A stretch of DNA of 64,000 bases from Streptococcus oralis Uo5 (lineage in GTDB: Bacteria > Bacillota > Bacilli > Lactobacillales > Streptococcaceae): assembly GCF_000253155.1 (NCBI RefSeq), contig NC_015291.1:1211001-1275000 (forward strand), written 5' to 3'. Shown in pieces: positions 1 through 7,181 of the stretch (within the stretch, counting starts at the first letter, position 1; the number at the start of each line of letters is the position of its first letter). The translations under genes were made by a program, and so were the position numbers. Below the pieces are notes generated by a model. The model was not told the DNA's origin. It saw only the letters and a program-made list of their open reading frames with translations, and did no database searches.

Positions 1-510
1 CGCACCATTGATCTCTCTGACCAAAAGTTAGACAACATTCAACATTTCTACATGCAGGTAGACCAACGTCACCGCGTTGATATGCTACGAAAATTGGCTC
101 ATGTAGAGGATTTCCGAGGACTAGTTTTCTTTAATAGCCTATCAGATCTTGGAAGTGCGGAGGAAAAACTACAGTATCGCGATATCTTAGCTGTTTCCCT
201 CGCTAGCGATGTCAATGTGAAATTTAGAAAAGTTATCTTAGAAAAGTTTAAAGATAAGCAGCTAACCCTGCTCCTTGCAACTGACCTTCTGGCTCGTGGT
301 ATTGACATTGATAGCTTGGAATGTGTTGTCAACTTCGACGTCCCTAGAGATATGGAAACCTATACCCACCGTGCTGGCCGTACAGGTCGCATGGGTAAAG
401 AAGGCTATGTTATCACTCTGGTAACCCATCCTGAAGAACTTAAAAAACTCAAAAAATTTGCAAGCGTGCGTGAAATTGTCCTAAAAAATAAAGAACTCTA
501 TATCAAATAA
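1..510 (+). CDS. DEAD-box RNA helicase, C-terminal part
   Basis: The frame is open from base 1, so the 5' end lies outside the window. The 169 visible codons form the second RecA-like domain of an ATP-dependent RNA helicase. Visible motifs are VFFNS, motif V (TDLLARGIDI) and motif VI (HRAGRTGRMG, carrying the arginine finger). Such proteins unwind structured RNA, for example in ribosome assembly or mRNA decay. The N-terminal Walker A and DEAD motifs cannot be checked here, so the specific paralogue is not assigned. A strong terminator follows at once. Confidence 0.9.
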   Translation, partial: RTIDLSDQKLDNIQHFYMQVDQRHRVDMLRKLAHVEDFRGLVFFNSLSDLGSAEEKLQYRDILAVSLASDVNVKFRKVILEKFKDKQLTLLLATDLLARGIDIDSLECVVNFDVPRDMETYTHRAGRTGRMGKEGYVITLVTHPEELKKLKKFASVREIVLKNKELYIK

Positions 511-533
511 GGTTGGCTACCGCCAACCTTTTT
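511..533 (+). terminator. Intrinsic terminator after helicase gene
   Basis: A perfect 7-bp stem (GGTTGGC/GCCAACC) with a 4-base loop is followed by a T run. It begins right after the helicase stop codon and separates it from the convergent DUF1934 gene. Confidence 0.85.
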
Positions 534-534
534 C

Positions 535-912
535 TTATCCCCAAGTAATTTCTAATTGATAGCTGGCAAAGGGGTGTCCCTCTTGGTTTTGCAGTTGATA
601 GGCTAATTCAATCTTTTGCCCATCCAGTTCATAGTGATTCGTTTGAATGATAAATTCCTGCATGCCCATAGGTGTAGGAATATAGGCTAAACTATCGCTA
701 TCCTTTAGAAAACGCATGATAGTTTTGGGACTCGAGAAACGGGTCATCACCAGTTCTTCTTCATGAAACTTGAGAACCACTTTTTCCTTCTCCTCATTGT
801 AGAAAAGCAGATAGCTATAATCGCCCTTTTCACGCACTTCCACGTCATAAAGTTGGTCTATGACTTCCAACTGTTCATCAAACTGAATCGTATTGCGCAT
901 CCGAATCTTCAC
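535..912 (-). CDS. DUF1934 family beta-barrel protein
   Basis: 125 aa, with a GTG start preceded by AGAGG at good spacing. It resembles the small DUF1934 (YwiB-like, lipocalin-like barrel) proteins of Firmicutes: a basic start (MKIRMRN) and alternating strand-forming stretches. The biochemical role of the family is not established. It is convergent with the helicase gene and divergent from the HD phosphohydrolase gene. No signal peptide or membrane segment is present, so it is probably cytoplasmic. Confidence 0.65.
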   Translation of the reverse strand: MKIRMRNTIQFDEQLEVIDQLYDVEVREKGDYSYLLFYNEEKEKVVLKFHEEELVMTRFSSPKTIMRFLKDSDSLAYIPTPMGMQEFIIQTNHYELDGQKIELAYQLQNQEGHPFASYQLEITWG

Positions 913-968
913 ATCAAATCCTCTTTCTTGTCTCTTGTCCTACTATTTTACCAAAAAGAGCAGGATTT

Positions 969-977
969 TGCTATAAT
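969..977 (+). promoter_or_regulatory. Extended -10 promoter of leaderless HD gene
   Basis: TGCTATAAT is a perfect extended -10 element. The hexamer ends at 977 and the ATG begins at 984, so transcription would start at or next to the A of the start codon. No good -35 is present (a TTTACC lies near 947) and no Shine-Dalgarno precedes the ATG. Confidence 0.75.
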
Positions 978-983
978 GGTCAT

Positions 984-2291
984 ATGAACGAAAAAGTATT
1001 CCGTGACCCAGTTCACAACTACATCCATGTAAACAATCAGGTCATATACGACTTGATCAATACAAAAGAATTTCAACGTCTGCGCCGTATTAAGCAACTA
1101 GGAACTTCCAGCTATACCTTCCATGGTGGCGAACACAGTCGCTTTTCCCACTGTTTGGGGGTCTATGAGATTGCTCGTCGTATCACAGAGATTTTTGAAG
1201 AAAAATATCCTGAAGAATGGGATCCTGCTGAGTCTCTCTTGACCATGACCGCTGCGCTCCTTCATGATCTTGGGCATGGTGCCTACTCCCATACTTTTGA
1301 ACATCTCTTTGATACAGATCATGAAGCTATTACCCAGGAAATCATCCAAAGTCCTGAGACAGAGATTCACCAAGTTCTGCTACAAGTAGCGCCTGACTTT
1401 CCAAAAAAAGTTGCCAGTGTCATCGATCATACCTATCCTAACAAGCAGGTCGTGCAGCTCATTTCTAGTCAGATCGATGCGGACCGCATGGACTATCTCT
1501 TGCGCGACTCCTATTTTACAGGAGCATCTTATGGGGAATTTGACCTGACTCGCATCCTCCGAGTGATTCGCCCTATCGAAAATGGCATCGCCTTTCAGCG
1601 CAATGGCATGCACGCCATCGAAGACTATGTTCTCAGTCGCTACCAGATGTATATGCAGGTTTATTTCCACCCAGCAACACGTGCCATGGAAGTTCTCCTA
1701 CAGAATCTTCTCAAGCGTGCTAAGGAACTCTACCCTGAGGACAAGGACTTCTTTGCACGCACTTCTCCACATTTGCTACCTTTTTTTGAAAAAAAAGTTA
1801 CTCTATCTGACTATCTGGCACTTGATGACGGCGTGATGAATACCTACTTCCAACTCTGGATGAGCAGTCCTGACAAGATTCTCGCAGACTTGTCGCAACG
1901 TTTTGTCAACCGCAAGGTCTTTAAATCCATTACTTTTTCAGAAAAAGACCAAGACCAACTCGCAACCATGAGACAACTGGTTGAAGAAATCGGTTTTGAT
2001 CCAGACTACTATACTGCTATTCATAAGAACTTTGACCTCCCTTATGATATCTATCGTCCCGAATCTGAAAATCCACGGACTCAGATTGAAATTTTACAAA
2101 AAAATGGTGAACTGGCAGAACTCTCTAGCCTGTCCCCTATCGTCCAATCCCTTGCTGGCAGTCGCCACGGTGACAATCGTTTCTATTTTCCAAAAGAAAT
2201 GTTGGACCAAAACAGCATCTTCGCAAGTATCACCCAGCAATTTTTACACTTGATTGAGAACGATCATTTTACCCCAAATAAGAATGAATAG
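984..2291 (+). CDS. HD-domain phosphohydrolase (dNTPase-like, YwfO type)
   Basis: 435 aa. The N-terminus (EKVFRDPVHNYIHV) and the metal-binding HD signature (ALLHDLGHGAYSH, with a later DRMDYLLRD) place it with deoxynucleoside triphosphate triphosphohydrolase-like HD proteins such as Bacillus YwfO. These hydrolyse nucleotides in the cytoplasm; the exact substrate cannot be told from sequence. The start is fixed by family conservation beginning only a few residues in. There is no ribosome binding site: the promoter -10 sits six bases upstream, so translation is probably leaderless. The next gene starts 9 bp downstream, suggesting an operon. Confidence 0.88.
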   Translation: MNEKVFRDPVHNYIHVNNQVIYDLINTKEFQRLRRIKQLGTSSYTFHGGEHSRFSHCLGVYEIARRITEIFEEKYPEEWDPAESLLTMTAALLHDLGHGAYSHTFEHLFDTDHEAITQEIIQSPETEIHQVLLQVAPDFPKKVASVIDHTYPNKQVVQLISSQIDADRMDYLLRDSYFTGASYGEFDLTRILRVIRPIENGIAFQRNGMHAIEDYVLSRYQMYMQVYFHPATRAMEVLLQNLLKRAKELYPEDKDFFARTSPHLLPFFEKKVTLSDYLALDDGVMNTYFQLWMSSPDKILADLSQRFVNRKVFKSITFSEKDQDQLATMRQLVEEIGFDPDYYTAIHKNFDLPYDIYRPESENPRTQIEILQKNGELAELSSLSPIVQSLAGSRHGDNRFYFPKEMLDQNSIFASITQQFLHLIENDHFTPNKNE

Positions 2292-2300
2292 AGGAAATTT

Positions 2301-3107
2301 ATGAGTATTAAACTAATCGCCGTCGATATCGACGGTACCCTGGTTAACAGTAAAAAGGAAATCACTCCGGAAGTCTTTTCTGCCATCCAAGATGCCAAAG
2401 AAGCTGGTGTCAAAGTCGTGATTGCAACGGGTCGTCCTATCGCAGGCGTTGCCAAACTTTTGGACGACTTGCAATTGAGAGATGAGGGTGACTATGTTGT
2501 AACCTTCAACGGTGCCCTTGTTCAAGAAACTGCTACTGGCCATGAGATTATCAGCGAATCCTTGACCTATGAGGATTATCTGGATATGGAATTTCTCAGT
2601 CGCAAGCTCGGTGTTCACATGCACGCTATTACCAAGGACGGTATCTATACTGCCAATCGCAATATCGGAAAATACACAGTTCACGAATCAACCCTCGTCA
2701 GCATGCCCATCTTTTACCGCACTCCTGAAGAAATGGCTGGCAAGGAAATCGTCAAATGTATGTTTATCGATGAACCAGAGATTCTCGATGCTGCGATTGA
2801 AAAGATTCCAGCCGAATTTTACGAGCGTTACTCTATTAACAAATCAGCTCCTTTCTACCTCGAACTCCTTAAAAAGAATGTAGACAAGGGTTCAGCTATC
2901 ACTCACCTAGCTGAAAAACTCGGATTGACCAAAGATGAAACCATGGCGATCGGCGACGAAGAAAATGACCGTGCCATGCTCGAAGTCGTTGGAAATCCCG
3001 TTGTCATGGAAAATGGAAATCCAGAACTCAAAAAAATCGCCAAATACATTACCAAAACAAATGATGAATCTGGCGTTGCCCATGCTATTCGTACCTGGGT
3101 ATTGTAA
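2301..3107 (+). CDS. Cof-type HAD-IIB sugar phosphatase
   Basis: 268 aa with the HAD nucleophile motif DIDGTLV near the N-terminus, a conserved Lys in the middle of the second half, and the metal-binding GDEENDRAM motif near residue 215. This matches the YidA-like Cof subfamily, which dephosphorylates sugar phosphates and related metabolites. GAGGAAATTT provides the ribosome binding site. It follows the HD phosphohydrolase gene by 9 bp and is probably co-transcribed. The real substrate is unknown. Confidence 0.88.
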   Translation: MSIKLIAVDIDGTLVNSKKEITPEVFSAIQDAKEAGVKVVIATGRPIAGVAKLLDDLQLRDEGDYVVTFNGALVQETATGHEIISESLTYEDYLDMEFLSRKLGVHMHAITKDGIYTANRNIGKYTVHESTLVSMPIFYRTPEEMAGKEIVKCMFIDEPEILDAAIEKIPAEFYERYSINKSAPFYLELLKKNVDKGSAITHLAEKLGLTKDETMAIGDEENDRAMLEVVGNPVVMENGNPELKKIAKYITKTNDESGVAHAIRTWVL

Positions 3108-3131
3108 AATTCTTAAGGATAGAAAATAAAC

Positions 3132-3184
3132 AACACCCCAAAAGGTAGAGATGACACTCTAACTTCTGGGGTGTTCTTTTTGAT
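3132..3184. terminator. Bidirectional terminator at island boundary
   Basis: A 9-bp inverted repeat (AACACCCCA/TGGGGTGTT) is followed by T-rich sequence on the plus strand and preceded by A-rich sequence, so it can end transcription both from the HAD gene and from the minus-strand island. Confidence 0.75.
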
Positions 3185-3208
3185 TTTTCGCCAAATCTTC
3201 CAATCAAT

Positions 3209-3685
3209 TCATCTAAGTAAGCCCATCTTATCTAGTGCTTTTAGGGCATACTCTTTTGATGGATATGGATTTCTATTGATGAAAATTTTTACTGTTTCGA
3301 CGTGATGATAAAGATCCATGCTAATATCTTTTAAATTATCAATAAAGACATCAAGTAGTTCCGGTTCAATGTTTTCCAAGGGAGAAGGAAGCTCTTTCTT
3401 GTTTTCAAACTCAAAAGCTTCTTTAGCAGTCACACCTATTGCATAGCTAATGTTGTCCCACAAGAGACCATTCGCTTCATTTTCATCTAACTACATGTAG
3501 ATAAATATTCCACTGAAGTCTGTCCCATCATCTAAAAGGCGATAAAGTTCCTCTCCCCTTTTATCTCTATTCTCCAAAAAACTCCAACATGCATCCAAGG
3601 CAGTTCGAATTTGAGAATTGTATCGTGTTTTCATACGGTTTACAATTGCTTCAGCAAAAATCAACATAAAATAACTCGTAAGCAT
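3209..3685 (-). pseudogene. Imm6-like immunity gene interrupted by an amber codon
   Basis: Reading from 3685, a protein starts MLTSYFMLIF and reaches LLDDGTDFSGIFIYM, then meets TAG at 3491-3493. The same frame continues without shift (LDENEANGLLWDNISYAIG...) to a stop at 3209. Read through, it is 158 aa, matching the intact 159-aa paralogue at 14629-15108, which has IYMQEDD at the break. A single C-to-T change of CAG would explain the stop. The family looks like Imm6-type immunity proteins (conserved W-x-E and LDDGT segment). It is either a recent pseudogene or relies on readthrough. Confidence 0.75.
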
Positions 3686-3717
3686 ATCCTCTCCTGATCT
3701 ATACTTGAACGAATAGC

Positions 3718-4212
3718 CTATTCATTCTCATCTGATAAAAATAGTGAACCAAAATAGTTTTTAACGAGCTCATCCTTTAAATATCCTTCTATTTCTGGAC
3801 CAGTTATTTGTGAAATAAGCTCCCTATTTTCAGCTAGGATTTGTTTGTAACTTGAAGAAAGAGCCTCAAGTATGTCCTCGTCGGCACTTTCAATCGTTTG
3901 TGGCAGGTAAACCTCCTCAGAAGCAATATATGAGTAGTGACAAACTAGGACAAAGAAATTAGCGATACAGTTCCACACTAGTGGATTGGTTTTCTTATCC
4001 AACACCTGAAATGTCAAGATATCCAGCTCGTCCATATTTTCCAGTCGATTGTATAAAATATCTGGACAAAAATCACTCTCTTTATCAAGCTCCTGTTTGG
4101 AAAGTTTTAAGGCATCAAGGACAAACTCCTGATATTCTTTCTCACTGATAAGATCTACAAGACCGTATATCAACTCCTGTAAGAAGCGCAATAAATCTCT
4201 ATTATCATTCAT
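3718..4212 (-). CDS. Putative immunity protein, distant Imm6-like relative
   Basis: 164 aa, starting MNDNRDLLRF; this ATG has AAAGGA at good spacing, whereas the upstream in-frame ATG does not. The protein is helical and acidic. Its middle (ILYNRLENMDELDI... LVWNCIANF... EEVYLPQTIE) lines up loosely with IYSLLDDGTEF... RWNCVIEAG... YKPALLEEID in the 14629-15108 protein, suggesting a divergent member of the same fold. Position within the island supports an immunity role, but this is inference. No membrane segment is clear. Confidence 0.6.
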   Translation of the reverse strand: MNDNRDLLRFLQELIYGLVDLISEKEYQEFVLDALKLSKQELDKESDFCPDILYNRLENMDELDILTFQVLDKKTNPLVWNCIANFFVLVCHYSYIASEEVYLPQTIESADEDILEALSSSYKQILAENRELISQITGPEIEGYLKDELVKNYFGSLFLSDENE

Positions 4213-4267
4213 CGATTTTCCTTTTATTACTAAAAACTCACTTGGGATCCACTGAAAAACATGGCAC

Positions 4268-4594
4268 TCACTCTTCCTCCTCAAACATCAGGGCATCCAG
4301 TTCTTCTCTTTCAGCCGCAATCTCTTCAAAGGTGGAAATAAGATTATTTACTGTTTCTAAGGTGATAATACCAGTCGAATCCTTAATGGTAACAATAGTT
4401 CCAATGGCAGTTAACTGACCGATTAATTCTCTAACCTTTTTTAATTCATCCAGATCTAGAATATCCACTTCCATGAACGTATCGTGATTGTTTATTCTGG
4501 TTTGAATCAGAGAAAAAGGCAAGGATGAATAATTTCTTAACAACTTATAGGTCCCTGACTTATCACCTATAAAATCAATACAAATAGCTAGCAT
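4268..4594 (-). CDS. Hypothetical island protein
   Basis: 108 aa with a good AGGAG ribosome binding site and an extended -10 promoter just upstream. No family recognised. The first half predicts beta strands (LAICIDFIG, FMEVDILDL), the second half helices ending in an acidic tail (MFEEEE). It stands 55 bp upstream of the 3718-4212 gene, likely co-transcribed. An immunity role is suggested only by its neighbours. Confidence 0.55.
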   Translation of the reverse strand: MLAICIDFIGDKSGTYKLLRNYSSLPFSLIQTRINNHDTFMEVDILDLDELKKVRELIGQLTAIGTIVTIKDSTGIITLETVNNLISTFEEIAAEREELDALMFEEEE

Positions 4595-4633
4595 GGTTTC
4601 GACTCCTATATTCTCTGGGTGCTTCTAAATGAC

Positions 4634-4642
4634 ATTATATCA
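4634..4642 (-). promoter_or_regulatory. Extended -10 promoter upstream of 4594
   Basis: On the minus strand the bases read TGATATAAT, an extended -10. It lies just downstream of the terminator-like hairpin that ends the previous transcript, making a separate unit of the genes from 4594 to 3209 likely. Confidence 0.55.
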
Positions 4643-4667
4643 TACTGGAGAGCTATTCCATAAGAAA

Positions 4668-4692
4668 TTAAAAAGAGCGTTCCCGCTCCCTT
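4668..4692 (-). terminator. Terminator after DUF6572 fusion gene
   Basis: On the minus strand GAGCG-GGAA-CGCTC is followed by five Ts, immediately after the stop codon of the gene ending at 4695. Nearly the same hairpin follows the related gene ending at 9060. Confidence 0.75.
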
Positions 4693-4694
4693 TA

Positions 4695-5573
4695 TTACTC
4701 TGGCAATTCTATCTTCAAGCTCATATCAGTCGGTTGTAACACCTTCTGAACAGCTGCGAGAAAGGCTAGGCCATTATCAGATGGAGAATACTGGAATGTG
4801 ATATGAATGACTTTTTTGTCAAAACTATCGCCATATCGAGCCACATACTGCTTGCTTTCGAGGAAGTAGATGTAGTTGTTAAGTTTTTCTTGAAGCTTCA
4901 AGAGATGCTCCTCTTCTAATGACTCTATCCATTTATTCTCATCAATCAACAACAACTCTAGATGGTCATCAGAAACACCCATTGCATCGATGCTTGTAAC
5001 GTCTAGTTCAATTGGCCATACTTCTGCAACTGATTTAATTTTTCTTCTATTCTTATTCTCCTCTTTCTTTTGCTCATTAACAATATATTCTACTTTGTCT
5101 TTATCACAGTTTTTGAAAAGCACCATAGAATCAATTAAATTACAAATATTACGGTAATAATCAACCTTTTTCTCATTAGGAAGATTATAAATACTTTCAA
5201 GAACTATAGGTACTATGTTCTCAACATCAACGACAAAAGGTAAAGTATCATATTCCTCCAGTAAATCTTCTTGTTTTTTGATAAATGATACAACTTGATA
5301 TAAATGTATAATATCCTGACTAGAAGCTAATTCCTTTAAAATATTAAAAGTTCGATCTGGAATATCAAAATCTCCCTCTACATAAATTGGATAAAGGCTG
5401 TATTCTATCAAAATATGAGTATCTGTAATATCTTGATAATATGAATCTCGATGACCAATTCTATACTTGGGATCAATACCTAAGAAAGAATCTATTTCTC
5501 TGTGATTTTCAATTGCTTTTTTATACCGCATAATATCCCACTCGGTATCTTTTTTTAGTCTATATGCCTTCAT
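4695..5573 (-). CDS. Island protein with C-terminal DUF6572 domain
   Basis: 292 aa in two parts. Residues 1 to about 190 match the N-terminal part of the 7182-8807 protein (shared pattern LIEYSLYPIYVEGD...RTFNILK). Residues from about 195 to the end (SIDAMGVSDDHLELLLIDEN...SLKIELPE) form a DUF6572 domain, found also in two other island genes. DUF6572 occurs beside polymorphic toxins, but its activity is not known. The start has TGGAG upstream, and the 5' untranslated sequence is almost identical to that of the 7182-8807 gene. The duplication therefore includes the leader. Confidence 0.7.
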   Translation of the reverse strand: MKAYRLKKDTEWDIMRYKKAIENHREIDSFLGIDPKYRIGHRDSYYQDITDTHILIEYSLYPIYVEGDFDIPDRTFNILKELASSQDIIHLYQVVSFIKKQEDLLEEYDTLPFVVDVENIVPIVLESIYNLPNEKKVDYYRNICNLIDSMVLFKNCDKDKVEYIVNEQKKEENKNRRKIKSVAEVWPIELDVTSIDAMGVSDDHLELLLIDENKWIESLEEEHLLKLQEKLNNYIYFLESKQYVARYGDSFDKKVIHITFQYSPSDNGLAFLAAVQKVLQPTDMSLKIELPE

Positions 5574-5656
5574 TTATTTACTCCATTGGTTTATTCTGCC
5601 TATTTCTGGGTATTTACTTGGTCTATTGTTGAATGATGGTATTAAAACTTTGTCTT

Positions 5657-5665
5657 ATTATAGCA
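5657..5665 (-). promoter_or_regulatory. Extended -10 promoter of 4695-5573 gene
   Basis: The minus strand reads TGCTATAAT, 84 bases before the ATG. It follows a terminator hairpin, so the gene probably has its own transcript. Confidence 0.6.
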
Positions 5666-5704
5666 TAAAATAAATACAGAAAAAATAAAATGGGGAACTT
5701 AAGG

Positions 5705-5739
5705 AAAAAGAAAACCACCTGAAAAAACTATCAGATGGT
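5705..5739 (-). terminator. Terminator after DUF4299 gene
   Basis: A 9-bp stem (ACCATCTGA/TCAGGTGGT with one G-T pair) is followed by a T-rich run on the minus strand, 43 bases past the stop of the gene ending at 5782. Confidence 0.7.
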
Positions 5740-5781
5740 AAACTGTTCAATCTTGAACAGACTAATAAGTTTCTTAGAACG

Positions 5782-6657
5782 TTAGTTTTGTGATAACTTC
5801 TGCAACGTTTCAGGAGAAATTGGGTCGACCAGAACATACTTGGCATCTAGCATATAGATGCCCTCGGTCAACGACTCTAAGAACTGTCGATAAGGAACCT
5901 CGGCTAGTTTTTCCCCATCGGCTGTCATGATAAACAGTCGTGCAACTGCAACCTTACTTCCTCGATACTCTTGTAAATATTGAGGTTCTAGCTCTGGTTG
6001 AGCCGGTAAGATTGTTCGTCCTTCACTATTTAGATAATTGATAGGGATAATGATGTCCTCACCATCCTGCTCTACTTTAAAAACTTGCTGCTCAGAGTAA
6101 TAAGCATTCAGCTGTTGGGTAAAGCGCAAACGCTGGTCATAACTATTTAAGAGTTGCTCGTCCGGCACATGGATAATCTGCCCTAGGTAGAGTTCATTGA
6201 TGTAAATAGGACGTTTCACTCCCATAATTTCCACGATGGGATGGACTTTTACTTCCTTAGTCAATTCTGAAAGAGCTGATAAGAAAATATCTGTGAAATG
6301 AAATTCTAGAATAGAATCTTTATCATACGCCACACCATCATGTTCACATACAGTTACATCTAAGAGAATGAGCAAGGTTTTCAAGAACATCAAGGCCCCA
6401 GTCCAGTCAGAAGCTGTCGCCAAATCTGGAACAGATACCTGATAGGCTTGACCATCAAAAGATAGACGGAACCCTAAACTAGACTTCTCTTTGACCCCAA
6501 ACTGAACAGAATGGAAATCCGAAATAAGAGAGTCTGCAGATGGCTTTAATCCTGCATCCTTAGCAGAAACGCTGTAACATTCAAAGAGTTCTGCTTGAAG
6601 CACCTCACCAATTCTTAGTGATTGGTTGCTTTTTATTGTAAAAATAACTGATTTCAT
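5782..6657 (-). CDS. DUF4299 family protein
   Basis: 291 aa, beginning MKSVIFTIKSNQSL, which resembles streptococcal DUF4299 proteins that are found in toxin/immunity gene clusters. No catalytic motif is evident; the sequence looks like mixed alpha/beta without membrane segments. AAGGAG lies at ideal distance from the ATG. The start overlaps the stop of the upstream gene by four bases (ATGA), indicating translational coupling with the 6654-7121 gene. A terminator ends the pair. Functional role is inferred from context only. Confidence 0.65.
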   Translation of the reverse strand: MKSVIFTIKSNQSLRIGEVLQAELFECYSVSAKDAGLKPSADSLISDFHSVQFGVKEKSSLGFRLSFDGQAYQVSVPDLATASDWTGALMFLKTLLILLDVTVCEHDGVAYDKDSILEFHFTDIFLSALSELTKEVKVHPIVEIMGVKRPIYINELYLGQIIHVPDEQLLNSYDQRLRFTQQLNAYYSEQQVFKVEQDGEDIIIPINYLNSEGRTILPAQPELEPQYLQEYRGSKVAVARLFIMTADGEKLAEVPYRQFLESLTEGIYMLDAKYVLVDPISPETLQKLSQN

Positions 6658-7121
6658 ATTTTTCTCCTTCGGTCTACTGGTAAATTCTTTCTACGACGTA
6701 GAATCGTTACTTCGCTGACAGGGATTTTTCCTGATGCATACGTAATATGACCGTACTTATCATCCATCAATGACGCACCATCTGCTATATTGTTTTCATT
6801 TAAAAATTCTTTATCAGAAACCAATATTCGCACATAAGAATCGGGTGCTGTAAAATCATCATCCCCATACTTGTGACCTGCGATTTCAAATTCATGATCT
6901 TTATACAAGACACTATCACAAACCAAATACCTTTGACTAACCTCACTATAAGGCACAAGCTTCCCGTATAGACCTTCTTCTTCACCATCTACATAGGAAC
7001 TATAGGGGAAATAGCCTTCTTTCAACATTGCCGGATCTTCTGAAAGAAGGATATAGTCATTTATATAATTCACAAAATTCGAGTATACTTTGTTTTGATA
7101 AACTAGAAATTCTTTACGCAT
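6654..7121 (-). CDS. Hypothetical island protein coupled to DUF4299 gene
   Basis: 155 aa, no family recognised. The sequence is rich in Tyr and Asp (YSSYVDGEEEGLYGKLVPYS), with a basic end (RRRKNLPVDRRRKI). It overlaps the DUF4299 start by four bases, so the two are likely made in fixed ratio and may work together. A TATAAT lies about 30 bases upstream of the start. No signal peptide. Confidence 0.6.
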   Translation of the reverse strand: MRKEFLVYQNKVYSNFVNYINDYILLSEDPAMLKEGYFPYSSYVDGEEEGLYGKLVPYSEVSQRYLVCDSVLYKDHEFEIAGHKYGDDDFTAPDSYVRILVSDKEFLNENNIADGASLMDDKYGHITYASGKIPVSEVTILRRRKNLPVDRRRKI

Positions 7122-7181
7122 ACTAACCCTCCACGTATTCCATTATATTATATTCACAACAACAAATTTTCCGTACTTACA

